DNA of 64,000 nt from Bacteroidales bacterium (GTDB lineage: Bacteria; Bacteroidota; Bacteroidia; Bacteroidales; Tenuifilaceae), in assembly GCA_028708425.1 (NCBI GenBank), contig JAQVYY010000009.1:1-64000 (forward strand), written 5' to 3'. Position 1 is the first letter of the stretch. Every line of letters starts with the position of its first letter. Below the pieces are notes generated by a model. That model made no database searches, was not told where the DNA came from, and saw nothing but the letters and a program-made list of their open reading frames with translations. Below, in pieces: positions 27,912 to 36,703 of the stretch. The translations under genes were made by a program, and so were the position numbers.

Positions 27912-27953
27912 AAAGGAGACGACCTTTTTACAGATCGTCTCCTTTTATTTTTT
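27912..27953. terminator. Bidirectional intrinsic terminator between C69 peptidase and hutU
   Basis: Arms AAAGGAGACGA and TCGTCTCCTTT around a 12-base loop, followed by TTATTTTTTT. Placed between two converging genes, so it can serve both. Confidence 0.88.
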
Positions 27954-27968
27954 TGCTAGTCTAAGCTG

Positions 27969-29981
27969 TTACTTCACAACCTTATCGATTAGCGAATCGT
28001 CAGCAAAATTAGGTAGGGTTACCTTAAGGCTTGGCGTACGCTCCATTTCGCGCTTAATGGCAAATACAGCTTCCTCGTTTCGAGCCCAACCCCTTCGGGC
28101 AATTCCATTGTTCACATCCCAATGAAGCATCATCTGTAAGCGCCTGTCGGCTTCGGGAGTACCATCAAGGGTCAATCCGAAACCACCGTTTATTACTTCG
28201 CCCCAGCCAACCCCACCGCCATTATGGATGGATACCCAGGTTGCGCCTCTAAACGAGTCGCCTATAACATTCTGAATGGCCATATCGGCAGTAAAGCTTG
28301 AGCCATCGTAAATATTCGAAGTTTCACGATAGGGTGAATCGGTTCCCGATACATCGTGATGGTCGCGCCCCAAAACGATTGGGGAAGAAATTTCGCCCTC
28401 CTTAATGGCCTTATTAAAAGCCTCGGCAATTTTTATGCGGCCCTCGGCATCGGCATACAGAATACGTGCCTGCGACCCCACAACCAATTTATTCTTGCCC
28501 GCCTCTTTAATCCACTTAATATTATCCTCAAGCTGACCTAATATCTCCTTGGGTGCTGTTTTGGCAATTTCCTCAAGCACACGCTGCGCTATACGGTCCG
28601 AAGTCTCCAAATCCTTTGGATCGGATGAGGTGCAAACCCAGCGGAAAGGGCCAAATCCATAATCGAAGAATAGTGGCCCCATAATATCCTGAACATACGA
28701 TGGGTAAATAAACTTATCGTTCTCATCCATTATATCAGCACCCGCTCTGCTTGCCTCAAGCAAGAAAGCGTTTCCATAGTCAAAAAAGTACATTCCTCTT
28801 TCCGCAAGCGAATTTACAGCCTTGGCATGGCGACGCAATGTTTCGTAAACTTTCTCCTTAAATTTATCTGGATTTTCGGACATCATCCTGTTCGACTCCT
28901 CGAATGTTAAGCCTACTGGATAGTATCCACCTGCAAAAGGATTATGCAATGAGGTTTGATCGCTACCCAAATCAACCACAATCTTTTCTGCATCAAGCCT
29001 CTCCCACAGGTCAACTATATTGCCCTGATAGGCAATTGAGATAACCTCTTTACCTGTTACCGCCTTTTTAATACGCGGAATAAGCTTGTCTAAATCTTCG
29101 TAAATCTCATCAACCCAGCCCTGCTCGTAGCGAACCTGTATAGCCTTAGGGTTAACCTCGGCAATTACGCTAACCACCTCGGCAATTACGCCAGCCTTTG
29201 GCTGTGCTCCCGACATTCCGCCAAGGCCTGACGTTACGAATAGCTTACCACGCAAATCGGTCTCACCTGCTTTTAACCTTTTACGACCAGCATTTAGAAC
29301 CGTAATGGTGGTACCATGAACAATACCCTGGGGCCCGATATACATAAACGACCCTGCGGTCATCTGGCCGTACTGCGTAACGCCCATGGCGTTAAAACGT
29401 TCCCAGTCATCCTTACTGCTATAATTCGGAATCATCATCCCATTGGTAACCACAACCCTTGGCGCATCTTTATGCGATGGGAAAAGCCCCATGGGATGCC
29501 CTGAGTACATTACCAGAGTTTGCTCATCGGTCATTTCGGCTAAGTACTTCATGGTTAAAAGGTACTGTGCCCAATTCTGAAAAACAGCCCCATTGCCACC
29601 ATAGGTAATTAGCTCGTGCGGGTGCTGCGCCACTGCATAATCTAAATTATTGCTAAGCATTAGCATGATAGATGCCGCCTGAACCGACTTATGCGGAAAA
29701 TCGTTTATGCTACGGGCCGAAATTAAGTAATCCGGACGGAAACGATACATGTAAATACGCCCGTACTCGTTTAGCTCTTTAGCAAACTCTTCTGCCAAAA
29801 TGGCGTGATGCTTTGCGGGAAAATACCTCAAAGCATTTTTAAGCGCCAACTTTTTTTCGTTAATAGCTAAAATTTGTTTACGTTTTGGCGCATGATTAAC
29901 TGAATCGTCCCATGCCTTTAGCTCTGGCAATTCATCGGGAATACCTTGCAAAACAAGGGATTTAAAATCTTCTGTGGTCAT
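27969..29981 (-). CDS. hutU: Urocanate hydratase
   Basis: 670 residues. Converts urocanate to imidazolonepropionate, the second step of histidine breakdown, with tightly bound NAD+. Family segments are clear: RFRPDYLISARSINDFPHK, YGGNGAVFQNWAQYL, MYSGHPMGLFPSHKDAPR, the NAD-binding GLGGMSGAQPKA, and HNGGGVGWGEVINGGFGL near the C-terminus. It is about 110 residues longer than the E. coli/Bacillus type (around 555), as in other members of the long group. No hutH, hutI or ftcD/hutG homologue is present in this window, so the pathway genes are not clustered here. Confidence 0.97.
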   Translation of the reverse strand: MTTEDFKSLVLQGIPDELPELKAWDDSVNHAPKRKQILAINEKKLALKNALRYFPAKHHAILAEEFAKELNEYGRIYMYRFRPDYLISARSINDFPHKSVQAASIMLMLSNNLDYAVAQHPHELITYGGNGAVFQNWAQYLLTMKYLAEMTDEQTLVMYSGHPMGLFPSHKDAPRVVVTNGMMIPNYSSKDDWERFNAMGVTQYGQMTAGSFMYIGPQGIVHGTTITVLNAGRKRLKAGETDLRGKLFVTSGLGGMSGAQPKAGVIAEVVSVIAEVNPKAIQVRYEQGWVDEIYEDLDKLIPRIKKAVTGKEVISIAYQGNIVDLWERLDAEKIVVDLGSDQTSLHNPFAGGYYPVGLTFEESNRMMSENPDKFKEKVYETLRRHAKAVNSLAERGMYFFDYGNAFLLEASRAGADIMDENDKFIYPSYVQDIMGPLFFDYGFGPFRWVCTSSDPKDLETSDRIAQRVLEEIAKTAPKEILGQLEDNIKWIKEAGKNKLVVGSQARILYADAEGRIKIAEAFNKAIKEGEISSPIVLGRDHHDVSGTDSPYRETSNIYDGSSFTADMAIQNVIGDSFRGATWVSIHNGGGVGWGEVINGGFGLTLDGTPEADRRLQMMLHWDVNNGIARRGWARNEEAVFAIKREMERTPSLKVTLPNFADDSLIDKVVK

Positions 29982-30070
29982 ATCATTATTGCTATTTAAT
30001 TATCGTGGCGGTAAAGTTACAATTTTCGGCATCATAATTCAATAAAAACAGAATGTGTTATAGCATACTT

Positions 30071-30103
30071 TTTGTTGATAGGCTGTTATAATGACTATAT
30101 TTA
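30071..30103 (+). promoter_or_regulatory. Probable promoter of the lemA operon
   Basis: TTTG at 30071-30074 and TATATTTA at 30096-30103 (one mismatch to TAnnTTTG) with 21 bases between. The ATG is 22 bases further on. Confidence 0.45.
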
Positions 30104-30125
30104 CAAAAACTAAAAACAATAAACG

Positions 30126-30716
30126 ATGAGAAAAAAATCTGTTTTATACGCCTTGGCGCTAGCTATTCTTGTACCCATGTTTAGTAGCTGCGGATACAAC
30201 CGTATGGTATCAATGGACGAAGGGGTTACCTCGCAATGGGCAAACGTTGAGAATGTTTACCAACGCCGAATGGACCTAATACCAAACCTAGTAAGCACCG
30301 TTAAGGGCTACGCCGATTTTGAGCAGCAAACCCTTACCCAGGTTATTGAAGCCCGTGCAAAAGCTACCCAGGTTACCATTGATCCAACCAACCTTACCGA
30401 AGCTAATATGAAACAGTTTCAACAGGTACAAAGTGAGGTGAGTAACTCATTATCGCGGTTGCTTGTTAGCGTTGAGCGTTACCCCGATTTAAAGGCTAAC
30501 CAAAACTTTCTGGAACTGCAAGCGCAGCTCGAAGGAACTGAAAACCGAATTGCTGTTGAGCGACGTAAGTTTAACGAGACGGTAAAATCATATAATTCAT
30601 ACATCCGCTCATTCCCAAGAGTAATTTATGCAGGATGGTTTGGCTTTGAGAAGAAAGCATATTTTGAAGCCGACCAAGGTGCAAGCAAAGCGCCAGAAGT
30701 AAACTTCAGCAAGTAA
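30126..30716 (+). CDS. LemA family protein
   Basis: 196 residues. Signal with lipobox FSSC, then the LemA hallmark NVENVYQRRMDLIPNLVSTV and a long helical region with an ERRKFNETVKSYNSYI segment. LemA proteins are membrane-attached helical proteins of uncertain function. The gene is the first of three closely spaced genes (gaps 19 and 10 bases); the next two both encode TPM domains, a pairing known from many Bacteroidota. The three presumably act together at the envelope. Confidence 0.93.
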   Translation: MRKKSVLYALALAILVPMFSSCGYNRMVSMDEGVTSQWANVENVYQRRMDLIPNLVSTVKGYADFEQQTLTQVIEARAKATQVTIDPTNLTEANMKQFQQVQSEVSNSLSRLLVSVERYPDLKANQNFLELQAQLEGTENRIAVERRKFNETVKSYNSYIRSFPRVIYAGWFGFEKKAYFEADQGASKAPEVNFSK

Positions 30717-30735
30717 TAACATTAATCATAGCATA

Positions 30736-31170
30736 ATGCCTAAAGATAAAATTAGCCCCACAGAAAGGCTTCAGATTGAAAAAGCCATTAAGGATGCTGA
30801 ATTGAATACATCGGGGGAGATAAGGGTGCACATTGAGAGCAGATGCAAAAAAAATGTGCTAGACCGTGCCGCCGATATATTTGCAATGCTTAAAATGCAC
30901 AAAACCGAACTCCGCAACGGTGTGCTCTTCTACCTAGCCATGGACGACCGACAATTTGGCATTCTGGGTGATGCTGGAATAAACGCTGTTGTTCCCGAAG
31001 ATTTTTGGGACACGATAAAAGATGAAATGACCAACCATTTCAAAGAGAATAACTTTGCCGAAGGATTATCGGCAGGTATTACGATGGCAGGCGAAAAACT
31101 AAAGGAACATTTCCCATACCAAAGCGATGATGTAAACGAACTTTCAGACGAAATTTCATTCGGAAAATAG
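30736..31170 (+). CDS. TPM-domain protein without signal peptide
   Basis: 144 residues forming a single TPM (YgcG/psb32) domain: IEKAIKDAELNTSGEIRVHI, RNGVLFYLAMDDRQFGILGD, and FAEGLSAGITMAGEKL at the end. No export signal or membrane segment is visible, unlike the TPM protein encoded 10 bases downstream. The N-terminal part is charged, so a cytoplasmic location is expected, or it is held by its partners. TPM domains in other systems act as phosphatases or in photosystem repair; the role here is unknown. Confidence 0.85.
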   Translation: MPKDKISPTERLQIEKAIKDAELNTSGEIRVHIESRCKKNVLDRAADIFAMLKMHKTELRNGVLFYLAMDDRQFGILGDAGINAVVPEDFWDTIKDEMTNHFKENNFAEGLSAGITMAGEKLKEHFPYQSDDVNELSDEISFGK

Positions 31171-31180
31171 ATAAAAAACT

Positions 31181-31963
31181 ATGAATAAGCTCAGATTTAT
31201 ACTTGTAACCGTTCTTACAGCATTAACAATTGGAACTTTTGCCCAAAAATTGCCTAGTCCGATGCAACCACCTAGGCTAGTTAATGACTTTGCAAATGTT
31301 CTTTCTAAAACCGAAACAGCAAGCCTTGAAAAGAAATTGCGAAATTACCTTGATACTACATCAACCCAAATATACGTAATTACCGTAAACGATCTTATGG
31401 GATACGATATTGCCGATTTCACATCGCGCATTGGCGAGAGCTGGGGCGTTGGGCAAAAGGGCAGGGATAACGGGGCAATTATTATGATTAAACCCCGTAT
31501 TGGCAACCAACGCGGGCATACATTCATTGCTACTGGTTATGGGTTAGAGGACGTTATTCCCGATGCGCTAGCAAAGCGAATTGTTGAAAAGGAGATGATT
31601 CCTAGCTTTGAAAATAAAGACTACTACCAGGGAATTAACACAGCAACAACAGTTATGATTGGCCTAGCATCCGGAAAATATAATGCCGATGAGTATATGA
31701 AACCAGGAGGAGGATTAGTGATTTTACCGCTCATGATTTTCATTATCCTATTCCTAGTGCTACGCAGTAATGTATCTAAAACCAACAGGCGATCAATAGG
31801 CCATAATATTCCCTTTTGGGTGGCTCTGGGTATGCTCTCGGGTGGAGGGGGACGAAGAAGTGGAGGTTTTGGTGGCTTCAGCTCAGGAAGCGGAGGTTTT
31901 GGTGGTTTTTCGGGCGGCGGTGGCGGCTCATTTGGCGGCGGCGGTGCTGGTGGAAGTTGGTAA
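31181..31963 (+). CDS. Secreted TPM-domain protein with membrane segment and Gly-rich tail
   Basis: 260 residues. Signal peptide (FILVTVLTALTIGTFAQ), TPM domain at about residues 30-165 (NDFANVLSKTETASLEKKL; DNGAIIMIKP; ATGYGLEDVIPDALAKRI), one membrane segment (LVILPLMIFIILFLVL), then a glycine/serine/phenylalanine-rich tail ending GAGGSW. Such tails are typical of YgcG-type proteins. The stop codon TAA at 31961-31963 is also the first TAA of a 150-bp repeat copy, so the repeat abuts the gene exactly. Third gene of the LemA/TPM operon. Confidence 0.92.
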   Translation: MNKLRFILVTVLTALTIGTFAQKLPSPMQPPRLVNDFANVLSKTETASLEKKLRNYLDTTSTQIYVITVNDLMGYDIADFTSRIGESWGVGQKGRDNGAIIMIKPRIGNQRGHTFIATGYGLEDVIPDALAKRIVEKEMIPSFENKDYYQGINTATTVMIGLASGKYNADEYMKPGGGLVILPLMIFIILFLVLRSNVSKTNRRSIGHNIPFWVALGMLSGGGGRRSGGFGGFSSGSGGFGGFSGGGGGSFGGGGAGGSW

Positions 31964-32110
31964 CCCCAATTATTCATTCGAATAATTGCTGTCTCCGACA
32001 GCGACTAAGTCTCACAACCAATTTTTGTTGCTCAAAATTGGGCTCGACTATTTCGGGGTAACCCGCATTCGCATTCATCTTTTACAAATTTGATGAATAA
32101 TACGGGGTAA
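31961..32110 (+). repeat. Dispersed 150-bp palindromic repeat, full copy overlapping a stop codon
   Basis: Starts TAACCCC inside the stop codon of the secreted TPM gene and ends GGGGTAA. Four-hairpin layout complete. Followed by a terminator at 32128. Confidence 0.92.
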
Positions 32111-32127
32111 TTATTTCAACACAGAAA

Positions 32128-32160
32128 TAAAAAAGGGGCTAAAAAACCCCTTTTTTTATT
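32128..32160. terminator. Bidirectional intrinsic terminator
   Basis: AAAAGGGG and CCCCTTTT arms around CTAAAAAA, with A-rich sequence before and a T-run after. Lies between converging operons (LemA/TPM and zinc-ribbon). Confidence 0.85.
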
Positions 32161-32176
32161 TTAGATAAATTCTCAT

Positions 32177-32953
32177 CTATTCTTCAACGTCGTCACCAGA
32201 AAAAGCATCGTCAACAAGTATTCGTCCGCAGTACTCGCAAACAATAATCTTACGCCTAATCTTAATATCAAGCTGGCGCTGGGGCGGAATCTTATTAAAG
32301 CAACCACCACATGCATCGCGCCTAACTGTAACTACAGCCAAACCATTACGTGCATTGCCTCTAATACGCTTGTACGCTGTTAATAAACGGGGTTCAATTA
32401 GCTTTTGATACGCCTCGGACTTGCGAGCTAGTTCCTCCTCCTCTTTCTGGGTTTCCTTAACAATCCCATCGAGCTCGGCTTTCTTGGCTTCCAAATCATC
32501 TAATCTTTCAGAATGAAGCGCTTCAGCCTCGTCAACCAGCACTTTCTTGTCCTTTATTTGCTGATTAAACTCTTTAATATGCTTTTCACAGAGCTCGATT
32601 TCGAGTGTTTGATACTCAATCTCTTTTGAAATAGAATCGTACTCCCTGTTGTTGCGAACATTTTTTTGCTGCTCCTCATACTTAGCAATAAAGGTTTGAG
32701 CATTTTTAATCTCTATCTTTTTTTGCCCAACCTGCTCGTTAAGATCTTCAACATCGGCTTTCAATTTAGCTATTCGGGTTTCTAACCCGGCATTCTCATC
32801 CTCTAAATCCTGAACCTCGAGAGGTAATTCACCCCTAATCGTTCTTATTTCATCAATCTTTGAGTCAATTTGCTGAAGTTCATAAAGAATTCTAAGCTTT
32901 TCCTCTACTGGCATTTCAGCTGCCTCTGATGTTTTCTTTTTTTCTGCTACCAT
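32177..32953 (-). CDS. Coiled-coil protein with C-terminal C4 zinc ribbon
   Basis: 258 residues. Residues about 15-190 are a long charged coiled coil (IYELQQIDSKIDEIRTIRG at its start); the C-terminus has two Cys pairs, CGGCFNKIPPQ and CEYCGRILVDD, forming a zinc ribbon. This is the widespread YbgI-associated zinc-ribbon family, with helical-hairpin members thought to bind nucleic acid or act as chaperone-like partners. It follows the Nif3-like gene by only 6 bases, a gene pair conserved in many phyla, so joint function is likely. Function unproven. Confidence 0.9.
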   Translation of the reverse strand: MVAEKKKTSEAAEMPVEEKLRILYELQQIDSKIDEIRTIRGELPLEVQDLEDENAGLETRIAKLKADVEDLNEQVGQKKIEIKNAQTFIAKYEEQQKNVRNNREYDSISKEIEYQTLEIELCEKHIKEFNQQIKDKKVLVDEAEALHSERLDDLEAKKAELDGIVKETQKEEEELARKSEAYQKLIEPRLLTAYKRIRGNARNGLAVVTVRRDACGGCFNKIPPQRQLDIKIRRKIIVCEYCGRILVDDAFSGDDVEE

Positions 32954-32959
32954 ACCTTA

Positions 32960-34054
32960 TTATAAATAGTTTATTGGATTGGTTTTCACATTTGATTTTA
33001 AGACCACAAAATTAGGCATTTTTTTGGTAAGTACTTCATAAAAAATATCAATTGCGAATTGTTCACTCTCAAAGTGGCCAACATCGGCAATTAAAAGCTT
33101 ACCCTCGGCATCGAAAAACTGATGATACTTAATATCTGCAGTTATGTATATATCAGCTTTTGCCGATATGGCATCACCAATAAAATCGGCACCGCTGCCT
33201 CCACAAATGGCAACCGTTTTAATTTTCTTTCCTGTTAAAGGCGAATGTCTTATGCAACCGGTTTTAAAAAACTTTTTAAGCTGATAAAGAAATTCCATCT
33301 CATCGACCGAACTAGGAAGCACCCCTAAAACACCCAAACCTGCTCTGGGGTTTGGTTTCTTAACATCGAAAATATCGTAGGCAACCTCTTCGTACGGATG
33401 CTTACTAAGCATAGCCTTTAAAACTTTACCTAAGATTGGTTTGGGTACAATTACCTCAATCTTGGTTTCGGGTTCTAAATGAATTTTTCCCAGCTCACCC
33501 ACGTGGGGGCTAGTTCCCTCGCCTGCCCTAAACGTTCCTGTTCCCTCAACATTGTACGAGCACCAATCGTAGTTACCAACTTGACCTGCGCCCGCATTAA
33601 ACATTGCCAAACGAACCTCTTCGGCATTAACAGTGGGCACAAAAACACTGAGCTTCACCAGCTGATTTGTGGTGGGCGATAGTATGCTAATATCTTTTAG
33701 TCCCAAACGTTTGGCCGCTGCAGCACTAACACCACCCCAAATATTATCGAGATTGGTGTGCGCCGCATAAATTGAGATCCCATGTTTTATCGCCTTAATT
33801 ACGGTTTTTTCAACATAATTAGAGCCCGTAAGACGCTTTAATCCCTTAAAAATTAACGGATGATGAGATATAATTAAATTTGCATCTCGCTCTAGCGCTT
33901 CGTTTACAACCTCGGGAGTGGTATCTATTGTTAAGAGCACACCATTTACTTTAGATTGTTGCGCACCCACAAGAAGCCCCACATTATCGTAACTTTCTTG
34001 ATACCCAAGTGGGGCAAACGCTTCAATTATACCTGTTATTTCGTTTACGGTCAT
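32960..34054 (-). CDS. Nif3-like dinuclear metal centre protein (DUF34)
   Basis: 364 residues, the long form with an inserted central domain. Metal-binding segments: LLTIDTTPEVVNEA, LIISHHPLIFKGLKRL, AAHTNLDNIWGGV at the N-terminal half, and ADVGHFESEQFAIDIF at the C-terminal half. The central insertion includes HPYEEVAYDI, common in PII-like inserts of this family. Suggested to be a metal-dependent hydrolase, possibly a GTP cyclohydrolase type, but the true role is unresolved. Encoded between a MerR-type regulator and the zinc-ribbon protein in one four-gene minus-strand operon. Confidence 0.93.
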   Translation of the reverse strand: MTVNEITGIIEAFAPLGYQESYDNVGLLVGAQQSKVNGVLLTIDTTPEVVNEALERDANLIISHHPLIFKGLKRLTGSNYVEKTVIKAIKHGISIYAAHTNLDNIWGGVSAAAAKRLGLKDISILSPTTNQLVKLSVFVPTVNAEEVRLAMFNAGAGQVGNYDWCSYNVEGTGTFRAGEGTSPHVGELGKIHLEPETKIEVIVPKPILGKVLKAMLSKHPYEEVAYDIFDVKKPNPRAGLGVLGVLPSSVDEMEFLYQLKKFFKTGCIRHSPLTGKKIKTVAICGGSGADFIGDAISAKADIYITADIKYHQFFDAEGKLLIADVGHFESEQFAIDIFYEVLTKKMPNFVVLKSNVKTNPINYL

Positions 34055-34078
34055 GTTCTGTTCGTAGTTTAAAAGGAT

Positions 34079-34414
34079 CTAAAGCATCTCGCGTACCTCT
34101 ACAAGCATCCCGCGTATTTTCTTTAGCGATTCAATGGCCTCGAAGTCGTTAAGCATACCCTCTTTGTTGTCGGCCAATTTTTTTCTGGCCCCCTCTAGGG
34201 TTAAGCGTTGTTCTTTTACCAAATGGTAAATTAGCTTAAGGTTATTGATATCCTTCTTGGTAAATAGCCTATTCCCTTTCTTATTCTTTTTAGGTTTTAT
34301 TATATCAAAATTCTTTTCCCAAAATCGTATAAGCGATGTATTTACCCCAAACATATCGGCAACCTCGCCAATGGAGTAGTATAGTTTTTCAACCTTTTTT
34401 TCTTTGTAGGGCAT
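34079..34414 (-). CDS. MerR family transcriptional regulator
   Basis: 111 residues. N-terminal winged helix of MerR type: YSIGEVADMFGVNTSLIRFWEKNF followed by KNKKGNRLFTKKDINNLKLIYHL, then a helical dimerisation segment. No C-terminal ligand domain and no cysteines, so the inducer is unknown. It starts 4 bases after the CapA gene and is probably co-transcribed with it and with nif3-like and zinc-ribbon genes. Some one-domain MerR proteins in Bacteroidota resemble HspR or MlrA; target genes cannot be read from this sequence. Confidence 0.9.
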   Translation of the reverse strand: MPYKEKKVEKLYYSIGEVADMFGVNTSLIRFWEKNFDIIKPKKNKKGNRLFTKKDINNLKLIYHLVKEQRLTLEGARKKLADNKEGMLNDFEAIESLKKIRGMLVEVREML

Positions 34415-34418
34415 GGCT

Positions 34419-35594
34419 TTACTCTTTAATTTTTATGATACCATCGGGTGTTATATCAAGTTCTGACTCGGGAAAATCGGCTTTGGTTAACCTTATAATC
34501 TCTCTAATTGCTCGGTCTTGCGGGTCTAGCTCGGCACCACCTCTTCCTTTTTGAGCTATCGAAAATATCTGTCCTTGTACAAATTTACCATTTTTATCGA
34601 TAAGTACCTTAACAATAGGAGCAAAACCTTTTGCTCCCTGCAAATTAAACCTACCATAGGTACAAAAATTTCCAAGACTATAAGCAATAAAACGCCCTTT
34701 ATACAAATCCATAGCTCTTGTAACGTGCGGCCCATGCCCGAAAACTATATCGGCACCAGCATCAATTACGTGGCGGGCAAATTCATACACATTTCCCCTG
34801 TTTTCACCGTAAAAAATCTCCGTTTCGCGTGTTACATTCCTATGCTCTGCTCCTTCAGCACCACCATGAAATGATACGATAACGATATCGGCATCTTTTT
34901 TTAGCTCCGAAACAATTCTTTTGGCAGCAGGAATATTATTTATGCTACAAGTCCCTCTGTTGGGCGAAAAGGCACAAAAACCTATCCTCTTGCCATTTCG
35001 TTCGAAAATTGAAGTAGGGTAGCCAAGCAACCCTCCATAGGCAATACCTACGGAGTCGAGTAGGTTGATGGTCCTATTTCGGCCCAAATCACCAAAATCG
35101 CCCACATGGTTATTAGCTAAGCTTACAACGTCAAAACCCGATTCTGCAAGACATTCAACATAGCTTTCGGGCATTTTAAAGGCATAGCATTTGGTTGTAT
35201 CTCTACATTTTTTTACCACTTTACCCTCGTTAAGAAAACTGCCCTCCAGGTTCCCAAAAGTGATATCAGCACCGGTAAGTATATGCTTAACTGGTGCTAA
35301 TAAAGGTTTGCAATCGTTATTTGGGGGCAAGTACCCTTTATGAGGGAAATGAGTGCCAAGCATGATATCACCAACCCCTATAACGCTTAATGTGTCGATA
35401 GCTACTATGGGTGTATCAACACTAGCAGACAAAGTATCTATACTTACACTTAATGAATCAATATTTACATCCAAAGTATCGAGAGTAATGCTGTTAATAT
35501 ACCCTTCGCTTGAATACGATTGCGAGATATGGACTGATAAGAAAAATGTAAAAAACACTAAAACAGGGATGTATCTCCTTAGTAAGATATTCAT
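34419..35594 (-). CDS. Secreted CapA-like protein with a Thr/Ser/Asp repeat stalk
   Basis: 391 residues. Signal peptide (residues 1-28), then a low-complexity segment at about 38-70 made of repeated seven-residue units of the form I-D-T/S-L-S-x-S/D-V, then the CapA/PgsA metallophosphatase-like domain: VGDIMLGTHFP, FGNLEGSF, LANNHVGDFG and FGHGPHVTRAMDLYKGRFIAYSLGNF. CapA was first known from poly-gamma-glutamate capsule synthesis, but no capB/capC homologue is here, so capsule making is not supported. Related single proteins are likely envelope phosphoesterases. First gene of the operon with merR, nif3-like and zinc-ribbon. Confidence 0.88.
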   Translation of the reverse strand: MNILLRRYIPVLVFFTFFLSVHISQSYSSEGYINSITLDTLDVNIDSLSVSIDTLSASVDTPIVAIDTLSVIGVGDIMLGTHFPHKGYLPPNNDCKPLLAPVKHILTGADITFGNLEGSFLNEGKVVKKCRDTTKCYAFKMPESYVECLAESGFDVVSLANNHVGDFGDLGRNRTINLLDSVGIAYGGLLGYPTSIFERNGKRIGFCAFSPNRGTCSINNIPAAKRIVSELKKDADIVIVSFHGGAEGAEHRNVTRETEIFYGENRGNVYEFARHVIDAGADIVFGHGPHVTRAMDLYKGRFIAYSLGNFCTYGRFNLQGAKGFAPIVKVLIDKNGKFVQGQIFSIAQKGRGGAELDPQDRAIREIIRLTKADFPESELDITPDGIIKIKE

Positions 35595-35642
35595 TGTAAT
35601 AACCTAACGTAGTGGTGTTGAAATTAAAGAATGTAAATATTA

Positions 35643-36614
35643 CTAATCGAGCGATTGCCCACTTTGCGCAGCAAGTTCAATAATCTTGTCGTACTGCTCG
35701 GGTGTAAGGTCGTTAAAATAAAAATTTATTGGATTTATGGGCTTGTCGTGCTTGCGAACCTCATAATGCAAATGCGGTGCCATGCTCATGCCCGTATTTC
35801 CTACAAACCCAATAACCTCGCCCCGCTTGACTTTCTGTCCTTTATTTACAATAATTTTACTTTGATGGGCATATAATGTTTTATAGCCAAAGCCGTGGTC
35901 AATAATCACAGTATTTCCGTAACCCCTCGCAGAATGTATTACAGCTGATACCACCCCATCGCCTGTGGCATATATTTCGGTTCCTGTAGGTGACGTGAAA
36001 TCCATCCCATTATGCATTTTGAGCACCTTATAAAAAGGGTGCATTCTAACGCCAAATGGCGAGGCAACACGCCGTAAATCTTTGTTTGCTATTGGCTGTA
36101 TGGCCGGTATTGATGCAATCATCTCCTCTTTACGTTTAGCCATTCCGATTACCTCATCGAACGATTTTGACTGTATATATATTTGCTTCGAGAGGTTATC
36201 GATACGCTTTGCCGTTTCAATAACAATTTCGGAGTTGGGAAGCCCCTCAAGGTCCGAATACCTATCAACACCTCCAATACCCGCTTTGCGAATGGTGCTA
36301 GGAATAGGTTCTGCCTCGAAAATTGTTCGGTAAATATTATCGTCGCGCTGCTGAATATCAGCTAAAACCGTTGATAGGTGGTCGAATCTCTTGTTGAATA
36401 GTTCCAGCTGAAGCAACATCTCTTCATTATCGCGCCTAAGTCCACGTTCCTGTGGAGTATCGAAGAAAAAAGAAAATACAGCATAGTAAACAACCGAAAT
36501 CACAATGCTAAAGAAAAGGTATTTTACGCCCCGCCAAAACTTCTTTGTTAAAGAAGCCTCTTCTTTCACAAAGCTTAACGACTCCGAATTAAACCTATAC
36601 TTATACTTTGGCAT
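35643..36614 (-). CDS. M23 family metallopeptidase, membrane anchored
   Basis: 323 residues. One N-terminal membrane segment (VKYLFFSIVISVVYYAVFSFFF), a coiled-coil region, then an LytM/M23 domain: HPFYKVLKMHNGMDFTSPTG, G-D-G-V-V, YGNTVIIDHGFGYKTLYAHQ and MAPHLHYEVRKHDKPINPINF. The metal ligands His and Asp of H-x-G-x-D and the H-L-H motif are intact, so it could cleave peptidoglycan crosslinks. It is a paralogue of the next gene, 89 bases upstream, with about half the residues shared, including GLRRDNEEM versus LKRENAEIAL and the DNIYRTIFEAEPIPSTIRK-like segment. Such pairs next to alaS are conserved in Bacteroidota. Confidence 0.93.
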   Translation of the reverse strand: MPKYKYRFNSESLSFVKEEASLTKKFWRGVKYLFFSIVISVVYYAVFSFFFDTPQERGLRRDNEEMLLQLELFNKRFDHLSTVLADIQQRDDNIYRTIFEAEPIPSTIRKAGIGGVDRYSDLEGLPNSEIVIETAKRIDNLSKQIYIQSKSFDEVIGMAKRKEEMIASIPAIQPIANKDLRRVASPFGVRMHPFYKVLKMHNGMDFTSPTGTEIYATGDGVVSAVIHSARGYGNTVIIDHGFGYKTLYAHQSKIIVNKGQKVKRGEVIGFVGNTGMSMAPHLHYEVRKHDKPINPINFYFNDLTPEQYDKIIELAAQSGQSLD

Positions 36615-36641
36615 AACACAAATAGTTAAAAGTTAATGCAA

Positions 36642-36649
36642 CAAATATA
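36642..36649 (-). promoter_or_regulatory. Possible -7 promoter box for the first M23 gene
   Basis: CAAATATA, that is TATATTTG on the minus strand, 28 bases before the M23 start. No clear -33 partner. Confidence 0.4.
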
Positions 36650-36703
36650 TAAAAAATATACGACAAGAGATATGGTGAAAAAGAAATGAGCAGAAACTAA
36701 ACC

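Noticed and set aside
27969..29981. Histidine utilisation operon
   Set aside because: Only hutU is present; neighbours are unrelated and separated by terminators or opposite orientation.
30071..30103. Confident promoter call for every gene
   Set aside because: Many starts have only partial TAnnTTTG matches in AT-rich sequence, where chance matches are common; only the better ones are listed.
31624..31977. Proline-rich frame antisense to the Gly-rich tail of the TPM protein
   Set aside because: GGN codons of a glycine-rich tail read as proline on the other strand; it is a mirror of the real gene.
34419..35594. Poly-gamma-glutamate capsule locus
   Set aside because: Only a CapA-like protein is present, without CapB or CapC; the domain alone does not support capsule synthesis.
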